Positions 1 through 6,745 of a stretch of 9,158 nt of DNA are shown piece after piece (position 1 is the first letter of the stretch; each line of letters begins with the position of its first letter). The notes below the pieces were generated by a model. The model was not told the origin of the DNA, made no database searches, and was given only the letters and a program-made list of their open reading frames with translations. Made by a program: the position numbers and the translations under genes. The DNA comes from a bacterium (GTDB taxonomy: Bacteria; Verrucomicrobiota; Verrucomicrobiae; Limisphaerales; J093): assembly GCA_021839785.1 (NCBI GenBank), contig JAKCAB010000112.1, positions 1 through 9,158 of the forward strand. The letters are read 5' to 3'.

Positions 1-1
1 G

Positions 2-499
2 TACAAGGCCACGCCGGCCGGGGCGCGGAACCTGGATCGCCTGACGATGCGCGCGCCCGTGCTGGGACGGGTGGCGAGCCTGAGCATCTTCAGCCAGTTT
101 GCGCGCACCTTGGGGACGTTGCTCCAGAACGGCGTGCCGGTGCTGACGGCGCTGCGCATCACCGAACAGGTCATTGGCAATCGCGTGGTGCGCGAGGCGA
201 TCGCCGCGACGCGCGAAGCGGTGACCGATGGCAAGAGCCTGGCGCAACCGCTGGCGCGGAGTCAGATCTTTCCGCAATTGATGATCGACCTGGTGCGCAT
301 CGGCGAGGAGACCGGCGACGTGCCGGGCGCGTTGAAGAACGTGGCCGAGACTTATGAAAACGAGCTGACGATCGCGCTGCGTGTGATGACGAACCTGATC
401 GAGCCGGCGATGATCATCGTCATGGCGTGCGGCGTTGGCTTCCTGTTGTTCAGCGTGCTCTCGGCGATGTTCCAGATTACCGCCAACCTCGGCCGGTGA
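2..499 (+). CDS. gspF: Type II secretion inner-membrane platform protein GspF, C-terminal part (5' end outside window)
   Basis: The reading frame is open from the left edge, and about 165 C-terminal residues are visible. GspF is the polytopic inner-membrane protein of the type II secretion platform, where it couples the GspE ATPase to pseudopilus assembly. The visible part matches the second T2SSF domain. It has a FSQFARTLGTLLQNGVPVL stretch, then RIGEETGDVPGAL (the conserved G-E-E-T/S-G motif), then a terminal hydrophobic segment after LIEPAMIIV that is the last membrane helix. The internal ATG at 47 is not the true start, because homology-like sequence (Y-K-A-T-P-A-G) continues upstream of it to the edge. 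The stop TGA (497-499) overlaps the ATG of the next gene, implying translational coupling. PilC of type IV pili is the main alternative name, but the downstream H-I-J-K set favours GspF. Confidence 0.92.
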   Translation, partial: YKATPAGARNLDRLTMRAPVLGRVASLSIFSQFARTLGTLLQNGVPVLTALRITEQVIGNRVVREAIAATREAVTDGKSLAQPLARSQIFPQLMIDLVRIGEETGDVPGALKNVAETYENELTIALRVMTNLIEPAMIIVMACGVGFLLFSVLSAMFQITANLGR

Positions 500-1110
500 T
501 GCGCACGCGTTCGCCAGAGCCGGGGACGGGCCGCCCGGAGCGGCCGCGGGTGCGGCGTGGGTTTACGCTCATCGAGATCATGATGGTGCTGGCGATCCTG
601 GGCATCCTCGTGGGGATCGGTTTGCCGGCGGTGATTTCCACGGTGCGCCGGGGCCCGATGCGACAGGCGGTGGCCGATTTGGAGGAAGGATTCTTGAAGG
701 CACGAATGCTGGCCATCCTGACCGGGCAGCCGGCCGAACTGCTGATCCGCGCCAGCGACGGCACCCTCCAGGTGCAGGCGGTCAGTGAAGCCCCGGCGGA
801 CCCGGCGACCGGACCCGGCCTCGCCGCTGCGTCGCTCGAACCGCCGCCGCCGGACGTGGTGGACGATCCTGACAAGCCCCGCCCCGAACCGTTGCCCAGT
901 TTTTCGGCGACGCTGGATCCGAGCGTGGCGTTCAAACGCCTCGATGTGAGCCTGCGCGACATGATGGACGAGCCGCAAGCGGCGGTGCGCTTTTACCCGA
1001 ACGGCACTTGCGACGCCTTCGCGGCCACGCTGGTGTCGGATGCAGGCGGCGAGCGGAACGTGTCGCTGGAAATCACGACCGGGCGTGCGCGGGTGGAGGT
1101 GATCCGGTGA
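499..1110 (+). CDS. gspH: Minor pseudopilin GspH-like protein
   Basis: This 203-residue protein starts at ATG 499, which overlaps the gspF stop (ATGA). An in-frame ATG at 427 would overlap gspF by 73 bp and is less likely. It begins with a basic 21-residue leader ending in RRG, followed by FTLIEIMMVLAILGILVGIG. This is a class III prepilin signal with cleavage G21|F22 and the conserved Glu at mature position +5 (E26). The hydrophobic helix is followed by LEEGFLKARMLAILTGQPAEL, and near the C-terminus there is FYPNGTCDAF and a TGRARVEV ending. That pattern is typical of the GspH/FimT fold. Residues ~113-134 form a Pro/Asp-rich insert that I would not expect in a compact GspH. It probably acts in the periplasm as part of the pseudopilus tip complex with I, J and K. 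GspG is less likely because the GspH-type C-terminal signature is present. Confidence 0.85.
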   Translation: MRTRSPEPGTGRPERPRVRRGFTLIEIMMVLAILGILVGIGLPAVISTVRRGPMRQAVADLEEGFLKARMLAILTGQPAELLIRASDGTLQVQAVSEAPADPATGPGLAAASLEPPPPDVVDDPDKPRPEPLPSFSATLDPSVAFKRLDVSLRDMMDEPQAAVRFYPNGTCDAFAATLVSDAGGERNVSLEITTGRARVEVIR

Positions 1111-1595
1111 AACTCCGACGGTCAGAGACGGTGCTGCGTTCCCAACCCGCGGCCAGCCGGAGCGGGCTTCGGCGGGGCGGCGTGGCATTCACGCTGTTGG
1201 AGGTGATGATCGCGATGGCGCTGTTTTTCATGGCCATCTTTGCGATCCTGGGACTGGTGGCGCAGAACCTCCAGATCGCCCGCAACCTCAGCCTCGGGGA
1301 CATCGATCTCGGCACCGTGGCGGTCGAGTTGAGTCTGCAAACGCTCACCAACCGCGACATGACCGAAGGGACGGTGAGCGGCGACTTTGGGGAGACGTAT
1401 CCGGGCGCCAGTTGGAGTGCGAACCTGTTCCTGGTGTCCTCGAACGCCGGCGGGTTGCGGTCGCGCATGAATCGAGGCGGGTTGTTTCAAGCGGACATCA
1501 CGATCCTGTGGCCGCGGAACAACCTCATGAAAGAGAAACACGCCAGCATTTTGCTCTACCGGCCCATGCTGGGAAGCCGGAGCGGCGGGAGTTAA
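1107..1595 (+). CDS. gspI: Minor pseudopilin GspI-like protein
   Basis: This 162-residue protein starts at GTG 1107, inside the gspH stop (GTGA, 4-bp overlap). The same frame is open further upstream to an ATG at 1008, but that would overlap gspH by about 100 bp with no homology-like sequence. The leader of about 27 residues is Arg/Ser-rich and is followed by FTLLEVMIAMALFFMAIFAIL, a prepilin-type helix with Glu at +5 (E32). The residue before the expected cleavage site is Ala27 rather than the usual Gly. The mature region has FGETYPGASWSANLFLVSS, resembling the 'YPG..W' region of GspI (T2SSI domain). GspI normally nucleates the I-J-K tip complex of the type II pseudopilus. The order between gspH and gspJ supports the name. 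The GspI label is a family-level assignment by position and short motifs. Confidence 0.82.
   Translation: MKLRRSETVLRSQPAASRSGLRRGGVAFTLLEVMIAMALFFMAIFAILGLVAQNLQIARNLSLGDIDLGTVAVELSLQTLTNRDMTEGTVSGDFGETYPGASWSANLFLVSSNAGGLRSRMNRGGLFQADITILWPRNNLMKEKHASILLYRPMLGSRSGGS
1587..1591 (+). promoter_or_regulatory. Shine-Dalgarno site of gspJ
   Basis: GGGAG lies 5 nt upstream of the ATG at 1597, inside the last codons of gspI. It supports 1597 as the gspJ start. It is one of only two clear Shine-Dalgarno sites in the operon; gspH and gspI instead use start codons overlapping the previous stop. Confidence 0.6.
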
Positions 1596-1596
1596 C

Positions 1597-2472
1597 ATGA
1601 TCCTCGCTGGTCACCAGAGCAGTGTGTACGCGCCGCAGCCAACGGTGGCGGCGAAAGTCACCCGGTGTCGCGGGACGGCCGCCTTCACGTTGCTGGAGTT
1701 GATGCTCGCGCTGGGCATCTTCGCGATGGTGCTGACCGCCATTTATTCGACCTGGACTGCGGTCTTGCGGTCGGCGCGCGCGGGCAACGACGTGGCGGCG
1801 ATCGCCCAGCGGGGACGCCTCGCGGCGCGCACGATCGAGGACGCACTGCTGTCGGCGGTGATGTTCCAGGCCAACGCGCCGCTGTACACGTTCGACACGG
1901 ACACCAGCAGCGACTTCGCGGCGTTGAGCCTCGTGGCGCGGCTGCCCAGTTCGTTTCCGGGCAGCGGGTATTTCGGCGATCTGGTGGTGCGGCGGGTGGT
2001 GTTCTCGATCGAGCAAGCTGCGGATGGCACGAACGATCTGATCCTGCGCCAGCTTCCAATCCTGGCCGCCGAGACGCCCAAAGAGAAGGAGCACAGCATC
2101 GTGCTGGCGCGGGACGTGCGCCGGTTCAACCTCGAATTCCTCGGCCAGCCGGGCCTGTCGGCGCGCTCACGCGACGGCGAGTGGCTCAACGAGTGGGCGT
2201 TTACCAACATGCTGCCGTGGGTGGTGCGGTTCACGCTGGGGTTCGGCGGCGCCACTGACAACCAGGGCCGGCCGAAGGACATCACCGTGCGCACCGTCTT
2301 GCTGCCGAGCATCGCCGTCCCCATTGCCGCCTCGCAAAGTCCCGCGGCAATGGGTTTCCAGCCTGGGCCATTGCAGCCCGGACAAGACCCGGCGGCCGGG
2401 TTGCCTCCCGGGCCGGGCACGATACCGAACAGCAGCGCGCGTTTCCGCCCAGGCCAGTTGCCGGGCGGATAG
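1597..2472 (+). CDS. gspJ: Minor pseudopilin GspJ-like protein with Pro/Gly-rich C-terminal tail
   Basis: This 291-residue protein begins 1 bp after the gspI stop, behind a GGGAG site. An unusually long leader of 29 residues precedes FTLLELMLALGIFAMVLTAI, a class III prepilin helix with Glu34 at +5. The residue at -1 is Ala29, not Gly. The body contains RRFNLEFLG, then WLNEWAFTNMLPWVVRFTLGF. This matches the GspJ pattern of a beta-rich domain with a 'W..W....LP..V...' motif. The core ends near residue 245. The last 46 residues (246-291) are low complexity, rich in Pro, Gly, Gln and Ala, and look disordered; most GspJ proteins end without such a tail. It is expected to sit in the periplasmic pseudopilus tip between GspI and GspK. 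The assignment rests on motifs plus H-I-J-K order. Confidence 0.85.
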   Translation: MILAGHQSSVYAPQPTVAAKVTRCRGTAAFTLLELMLALGIFAMVLTAIYSTWTAVLRSARAGNDVAAIAQRGRLAARTIEDALLSAVMFQANAPLYTFDTDTSSDFAALSLVARLPSSFPGSGYFGDLVVRRVVFSIEQAADGTNDLILRQLPILAAETPKEKEHSIVLARDVRRFNLEFLGQPGLSARSRDGEWLNEWAFTNMLPWVVRFTLGFGGATDNQGRPKDITVRTVLLPSIAVPIAASQSPAAMGFQPGPLQPGQDPAAGLPPGPGTIPNSSARFRPGQLPGG

Positions 2473-2476
2473 GGAG
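2471..2476 (+). promoter_or_regulatory. Shine-Dalgarno site of gspK
   Basis: AGGGAG overlaps the gspJ stop TAG (2470-2472) and ends 8 nt before the ATG at 2485. This fixes the gspK start and suggests reinitiation after gspJ. Confidence 0.65.
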
Positions 2477-2484
2477 ACCTGACG

Positions 2485-3612
2485 ATGCGCCTCAACCCCA
2501 CGCCGCCCCGCGGTTTCGCGCTCATCATCGTGATGACGGTGATTTTCGTGCTCGCCATTCTGGCGGGTGGTTTCGCCTATTCGATGAAGGTCGAGACGCG
2601 GCTGGCGGCGAACGCCAACAACGATTCCGAGTTGGAGTGGATGGGACGCTCGGGAGTGGAGCTGGCCAAGTACGTTCTCGACCAGTCCATGCGGGTCGGC
2701 GCGCGTTACACTTCGCTGAACCAGCTTTGGGCCGGTGGACCGGGCGACGGACCGGAAACCAACAGTCCACTGGCGGGCATTAACCTCAAACACTACGTGC
2801 TGGGCCAGGGTTTCATCTCGGTCCACATCGCGGACCTGGAGCGCAAAATCAATCTCAACCGCATCGCCGGCTTTGCCCCGGGCCCCGGCGCCGGCAGCGG
2901 CTCGGAATTGATCCAGCGGGCCCTGGGCGTGATGGGCGTGGACGCCGCGCAGAGCGCGTTGATCAGCGATTCGATCCTGGACTGGAAAGACACGGACGAC
3001 GCCACCGGTTTGAGCGGCACCGAGAGCGATTTCTACCTGGGACTCGATCCGCCGTACTTCGCGAAGAACGGTCCTTTCGATGACCTGGCGGAACTGCTGT
3101 TGGTGAACGGCGTTACGCCACAGATTTATTGGGGGCCGCGCGCGCCGGCGCACCAGCGCCAGTTCGTGGCGACCAAACGCGGCCGACGCGCCGACCCTGG
3201 GCTTGCCCCAACTTACCCGGTCGGACTGGTGGATCTTTTTACGCCGATTTCCAGCGGCGCCGTCAACCTCAACACCGCTTCGATGTATGTGCTGGAAGCC
3301 GCACTGGGCGTCACTGACGACATCGCTGCCAACGTCATCCGGACCCGCGCCGGCCTTGATGGCGTGGAAGGCACCGAGGACGACACGCCTTTTCAGAACG
3401 CGTCGCTGGCGATGGTGCCAGGACTCGAAGCGATGCCTCCGACGGCGCGCGCGCCGCTCACCACCATCAGCTCGTACTTCGAGGTGACCGTGGACGTCCA
3501 ATTGGGCAACTCGCACCGCGAGTGTGTCGCCATCGTGGGGCGGGGCATCCCCGGTGCGGTCGGCCTGGGCAGTGAGGGCGGGGTCAAGGTGCTCCAGTTT
3601 AGCTGGCGCTAG
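2485..3612 (+). CDS. gspK: Minor pseudopilin GspK (type II secretion tip protein)
   Basis: This 375-residue protein starts at ATG 2485, behind an AGGGAG site. The short leader MRLNPTPPRG is followed by FALIIVMTVIFVLAILAGG. Cleavage would be at G10|F11. Position +5 of the mature protein is Ile15 instead of Glu, the known hallmark of GspK, which caps the pseudopilus and does not need to contact a subunit above it. Family-typical landmarks are DLERKINLNRI, a segment with SILDWKDTDD, FDDLAELLLVNG, and SGAVNLNTAS starting near residue 257. The last begins a helix-hairpin-helix-like (SAM-like) domain carrying VTDDIAANVIRTRAG. The length is normal for the family. Some GspK proteins bind calcium; the Asp-rich GVEGTEDDT stretch is a possible site, but that is speculation. 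No gspL or gspM follows; bioD comes 27 bp later. Confidence 0.93.
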   Translation: MRLNPTPPRGFALIIVMTVIFVLAILAGGFAYSMKVETRLAANANNDSELEWMGRSGVELAKYVLDQSMRVGARYTSLNQLWAGGPGDGPETNSPLAGINLKHYVLGQGFISVHIADLERKINLNRIAGFAPGPGAGSGSELIQRALGVMGVDAAQSALISDSILDWKDTDDATGLSGTESDFYLGLDPPYFAKNGPFDDLAELLLVNGVTPQIYWGPRAPAHQRQFVATKRGRRADPGLAPTYPVGLVDLFTPISSGAVNLNTASMYVLEAALGVTDDIAANVIRTRAGLDGVEGTEDDTPFQNASLAMVPGLEAMPPTARAPLTTISSYFEVTVDVQLGNSHRECVAIVGRGIPGAVGLGSEGGVKVLQFSWR

Positions 3613-3639
3613 CGGTTACGCCCCGCCGTCGTCAAGGCC

Positions 3640-4401
3640 ATGAAGTCACCGCCCCGACCGCGTGCCGCCGCTCCCGAGTCTGTAGCCCGCCTGCCGGCGG
3701 GGCGGGTGGTCTTCATCACCGGCACGGACACCGGCGCGGGGAAAACCATTCTGACTGCGCTGCTGCTGCTGCATTGGCGGAGCCGGGGAGTGCGCGCACT
3801 GGCCATCAAACCCTTTGCGACCGGCAATCTCGCCGACGCGCGCTTGCTGGTTCGGTGCCAGGCCGGGTCGCTGGCGCTCAAACGCGTAACCCCGTTTTTG
3901 TTTCGCGTGCCCGTCGCGCCGCTCGTCGCTGCCGGCATGGAGCGGCGGCGCGTTTCGCTGGGCGACGTGGTCTCCGCCGTGCGCGAAATCCAGGCCGAGG
4001 GCGACACGTTGCTTGTGGAGGGGTGCGGCGGTCTGCTCACGCCGCTGGGCGCGGGTTATACGGCGCGCGAGTTGATTCGCGAGCTGAACTGCCCAACCAT
4101 CGTCGCCGCCCGGAACCGGCTCGGCGGGCTGAATCAGGCGCTCCTGGTTATCGAAGCGTTGCGGGCTGTCGGCCGCACCCCGGCGGGGATCGTCCTGCTG
4201 GGCTGCGCGCGGACCGATGCTTCGACCGCGACCAACGCCCGCACGCTGCGCGAGTTGGTTGCGCCGGTGCCGGTGTTTGCGCTGCCTTACCTGGGTCCGC
4301 GAGCTGGCTCGTTGGCCAACTTGGTGGCCGCAGCGGCGAAGCAGCGTGGGCTGCTGGCGCGGCTGAGCGCGACGTTTTGGGAGGGCGCAACAAATGCGTG
4401 A
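3640..4401 (+). CDS. bioD: Dethiobiotin synthetase BioD (divergent)
   Basis: BioD carboxylates 7,8-diaminopelargonate with CO2 and ATP to form dethiobiotin, the penultimate step of biotin synthesis, in the cytoplasm. The 253-residue product has the P-loop GTDTGAGKT (residues 28-36), then AIKPFATG with Lys57, VEGCGGLLTPL with the expected metal-binding Glu127, and AARNRLGGLNQALLVIEAL in the nucleotide-base region. Compared with E. coli BioD recalled from memory, the loop between KPxxxG and the next Asp is several residues shorter, and the S-P-H substrate motif reads VAPLVAA without the His. The first ~20 residues (Pro/Arg-rich) precede the usual family start, so GTG 3706 is an alternative start. 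No strong Shine-Dalgarno is seen for ATG 3640. It follows gspK by 27 bp with no terminator and is probably co-transcribed. Another P-loop amidoligase-like enzyme is possible but less likely. Confidence 0.85.
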   Translation: MKSPPRPRAAAPESVARLPAGRVVFITGTDTGAGKTILTALLLLHWRSRGVRALAIKPFATGNLADARLLVRCQAGSLALKRVTPFLFRVPVAPLVAAGMERRRVSLGDVVSAVREIQAEGDTLLVEGCGGLLTPLGAGYTARELIRELNCPTIVAARNRLGGLNQALLVIEALRAVGRTPAGIVLLGCARTDASTATNARTLRELVAPVPVFALPYLGPRAGSLANLVAAAAKQRGLLARLSATFWEGATNA

Positions 4402-4450
4402 AACACGGTCAACGCCAGCGTGTGCAGGCCGGGTTGGAGTCGCTGGAAAC

Positions 4451-4494
4451 AAAAAAGGGAGCGTATTCGACAATTCCGGGGGAGTAGCGATAAT
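4451..4494 (+). promoter_or_regulatory. Candidate sigma70-type promoter of the acyl-CoA operon
   Basis: In the 243-bp gap after bioD, TCGACA (4467-4472) matches the -35 consensus at 5 of 6 positions. GATAAT (4489-4494) matches the -10 consensus at 5 of 6. The spacer is 16 bp. An A-rich run (six A at 4451-4456, preceded by AAAC) sits at about -45 to -50, where an UP element would lie. The AT-rich patch stands out sharply from its GC-rich surroundings. The predicted transcript start is near 4501, giving a leader of about 140 nt before the ATG at 4645. This was read by eye only and not scored. Confidence 0.5.
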
Positions 4495-4550
4495 GATGGT
4501 AGCATACCCTCTTCGCGGTGACGGTGCCGGGGATTTCCGACTTGGACCAG

Positions 4551-4580
4551 CGCGGCGCAACCGCCGTGTTGCCAGCCGCG
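4551..4580 (+). other. GC-rich hairpin in the leader of the acyl-CoA operon
   Basis: CGCGGC (4551-4556) pairs with GCCGCG (4575-4580), and GCAA (4557-4560) pairs with TTGC (4569-4572). This gives a 6+4 bp stem with a 2-nt bulge (CA) and an 8-nt loop. It lies about 50 nt after the predicted transcript start and 64 nt before the start codon, and it has no T-run after it. It does not resemble a riboswitch class that I recognise. It may be a structured leader, or chance pairing in GC-rich DNA. Confidence 0.35.
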
Positions 4581-4644
4581 AAACGGACCGGCGGAGCCAC
4601 CGCCCGAGTGCGTGCGAGCCGGGTGATTTCGAACACCGACAGCT

Positions 4645-6744
4645 ATGCTTGAGACACTGCTTTATCCACAGACCGTGGCCGTGATCGGTGCGTCGCGGAA
4701 TCCCGAGAAGGTCGGGTACGCGTTCATGCACAACCTCACGCGCAGCGGCTTCAAGGGCACGATCGTGCCCGTCAACCTCGAGGCGCCCGACATCCTAGGG
4801 GTGAAGTGCTACAAGAGCCTGGACGAGTTCCCTGGCAAGATCGACTTGAGCGTCATCGTCGTCGGCGGCAAGTACGTCAAGGACGCCATCAAAAGTTCCA
4901 TCAAGGCTGGGGCGAAGACTATCATCGTCATCACCGCCGGCTTCAAGGAGGTCGGAGCCAAGGGCGCCGACGCCGAGAAGGAACTGGTGGAGATCTGCGA
5001 ATCGGCGAGCGTGCGCCTGATGGGGCCGAACTGCCTGGGCGTGCTCAACACGCACCACGCCATGAACGCCACCTTCGCGCCCACCGTGCCGCCGTCGGGG
5101 CACATCTCGGTGATCTCGCAATCCGGCGCGTTGTGCGTGGCGATCCTTGACTGGGCCGCCAGCCAGAAGCTGGGCCTGGGCAAGGTGATCAGCTTCGGCA
5201 ACAAGGCGGACCTGAACGAGGTCGATTTTCTCCAGGCGCTCGCCGATGACAAGGAAACCAAGGTCATCGCCGGCTACCTCGAAAGCATCAAGGAAGGCGA
5301 CAAGTTTTTGCGAGTGGCGCAGGAAGCGGCGGCGATCAAGCCGGTGGTGATTCTCAAAGTGGGCATCACCCAGGCGGGCGCCAAAGCGGCGTCCTCGCAC
5401 ACCGGCAGCCTGGCCGGGGCGGACATGGCTTACGGTGCCGCGTTCAAGCGCGCGGGTGTGATTCGCGCGGAGAACTTCGAGGCGTTGTTCGACTACGCCC
5501 TGGCGTTTGGCACGCAGCCGCTGCCGGCCGGCAATCGCGTCGTCGTCATTACCAACGCCGGTGGCCCGGGCATCATGGCCGCCGACGCCGCGGAGTCGAT
5601 GGGCTTGAGAATGGTGTCCCCCAGCGAGGCCACCAAAGCGAAGCTCAAGGAAGTGCTGCCGCCGACCGCGGCCTTCGGCAACCCGGTGGACGTCATCGGC
5701 GACGCCGAACCGGAGCGCTACATCAAGGCCTTCGAGTTGGTCCAGGAAGACGAAAACGTGGACGCGATCATCGTCGTGGCCACGCCGCAAAACATGACGC
5801 GGCCGCTGGAACTCGCCGAGCGCCTGGCGGCCGTGCACAAAGGCAAAAAGCCTTTGCTGACTGCGTTCATGGGCGGCGAGGAGGTCATCGCCGGAAAGGC
5901 GAGGTTGATGGAACTCGGCATCCCGAACTATCCCGCGCCGGACCGCGCGGTGGCCGCGCTCAAGGCGATGGTGGATTACGCCGCGTGGCGCCGCCGGCCC
6001 GCCCGCATCGTGACGCGCTTTCCGGTCAATCGCCGCCGCGTCGAGCGGGTCCTCCAGTGGCATATCCGCAGCGCCACGCAACAGGTGGGCGAAGTCGAGG
6101 CCAAGGAAATCCTCAAGGCTTACGAGTTCAATGTCCTTGGCGGCGCGCTGGCCCGCAACGCGGACGAGGCGGTCGAGACCGCCAACCGCATCGGCTACCC
6201 GGTGGTGCTCAAGATTTCGTCGCCCGAAATCATTCACAAGTCCGACTTCGGCGGCGTGCGCATCAACCTCGCCAACAGCGAGCAGGTGCGTGACGCGTTC
6301 GACCTGATGATGCTGCGGGTGCAGCGGCGCGCGCCCAACGCCTACATCCGCGGCGCCTACGTGGAGAAGATGGGCAACAAGGGCCGCGAGGTGATTTTGG
6401 GCATGACCCGCGACCCACAGTTCGGGCCGATGCTCATGTTCGGCCTGGGCGGCATTTTCGTGGAGGTGATGAAGGACGTGACTTTCCACCTCGCGCCGAT
6501 CACGCAGGACGAGGCCATGCAGATGTTGATGGGCACGCGCTCGTACGCGCTGCTCAAAGGCGCCCGCGGCCAGGCGCCCGTGGATTTGCTCGCAATCGCC
6601 GGCGCGCTCCAGCGCATCAGCCAGCTCGCGACGGACTACCCTGAAATCATGGAACTCGACATCAACCCGTTCATCGTCGGCCAGGTCGGCACGGAAGCTT
6701 ACGTGGCCGATGCCCGGATGACCCTTGCCAAACCCGCCATTTAA
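4645..6744 (+). CDS. ADP/NDP-forming acyl-CoA synthetase (acetate-CoA ligase type), fused alpha-beta
   Basis: This enzyme family converts an acyl-CoA, phosphate and ADP to the free acid, CoA and ATP, reversibly and by way of phosphohistidine. The 699-residue length is usual for a single-chain alpha-beta form. Domains in order are a CoA-binding Rossmann domain (~6-130: VAVIGASRNPEKVGY, GPNCLGVLN), a succinyl-CoA-ligase-like domain (~152-290: SVISQSGAL, SSHTGSLAGAD) and an ATP-grasp domain (~483-690: IIHKSDFGGV, FGLGGIFVEV, LDINPF). The phosphorylated His of the alpha part is present (His252 in SHTGS), and so is the swinging-loop His of the beta part (His531 in IIHKSD). The enzyme therefore looks catalytically competent, unlike the pseudo-synthetase half of PatZ-type acetyltransferases. 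The start MLETLLYPQTVAVIGASR is family-typical, though no good Shine-Dalgarno precedes it. It is followed 1 bp later by a CoA-transferase/GNAT gene. The acyl substrate cannot be read from the sequence; acetate is the default guess. Confidence 0.92.
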   Translation: MLETLLYPQTVAVIGASRNPEKVGYAFMHNLTRSGFKGTIVPVNLEAPDILGVKCYKSLDEFPGKIDLSVIVVGGKYVKDAIKSSIKAGAKTIIVITAGFKEVGAKGADAEKELVEICESASVRLMGPNCLGVLNTHHAMNATFAPTVPPSGHISVISQSGALCVAILDWAASQKLGLGKVISFGNKADLNEVDFLQALADDKETKVIAGYLESIKEGDKFLRVAQEAAAIKPVVILKVGITQAGAKAASSHTGSLAGADMAYGAAFKRAGVIRAENFEALFDYALAFGTQPLPAGNRVVVITNAGGPGIMAADAAESMGLRMVSPSEATKAKLKEVLPPTAAFGNPVDVIGDAEPERYIKAFELVQEDENVDAIIVVATPQNMTRPLELAERLAAVHKGKKPLLTAFMGGEEVIAGKARLMELGIPNYPAPDRAVAALKAMVDYAAWRRRPARIVTRFPVNRRRVERVLQWHIRSATQQVGEVEAKEILKAYEFNVLGGALARNADEAVETANRIGYPVVLKISSPEIIHKSDFGGVRINLANSEQVRDAFDLMMLRVQRRAPNAYIRGAYVEKMGNKGREVILGMTRDPQFGPMLMFGLGGIFVEVMKDVTFHLAPITQDEAMQMLMGTRSYALLKGARGQAPVDLLAIAGALQRISQLATDYPEIMELDINPFIVGQVGTEAYVADARMTLAKPAI

Positions 6745-6745
6745 C

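Noticed and set aside
427..498. Upstream ATG 427 as the gspH start
   Set aside because: It would overlap gspF by 73 bp and place 24 unrelated residues before an already complete prepilin leader; ATG 499 with the 4-bp overlap fits better.
2167..3516. 449-codon minus-strand open frame opposite gspK
   Set aside because: GspK on the + strand is certain from its prepilin signal and conserved domains, while the reverse translation shows nothing recognisable.
4415..4446. Inverted repeat CCAGCG/CGCTGG after bioD as a terminator
   Set aside because: The stem is only 6 bp with a 20-nt loop, and an A-run, not a T-run, follows on the + strand. It is more likely chance.
4394..4684. Small + strand open frame (96 codons) spanning the bioD-synthetase gap
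   Set aside because: It overlaps both neighbours, has no homology-like motif or Shine-Dalgarno, and covers the promoter candidate and leader hairpin.
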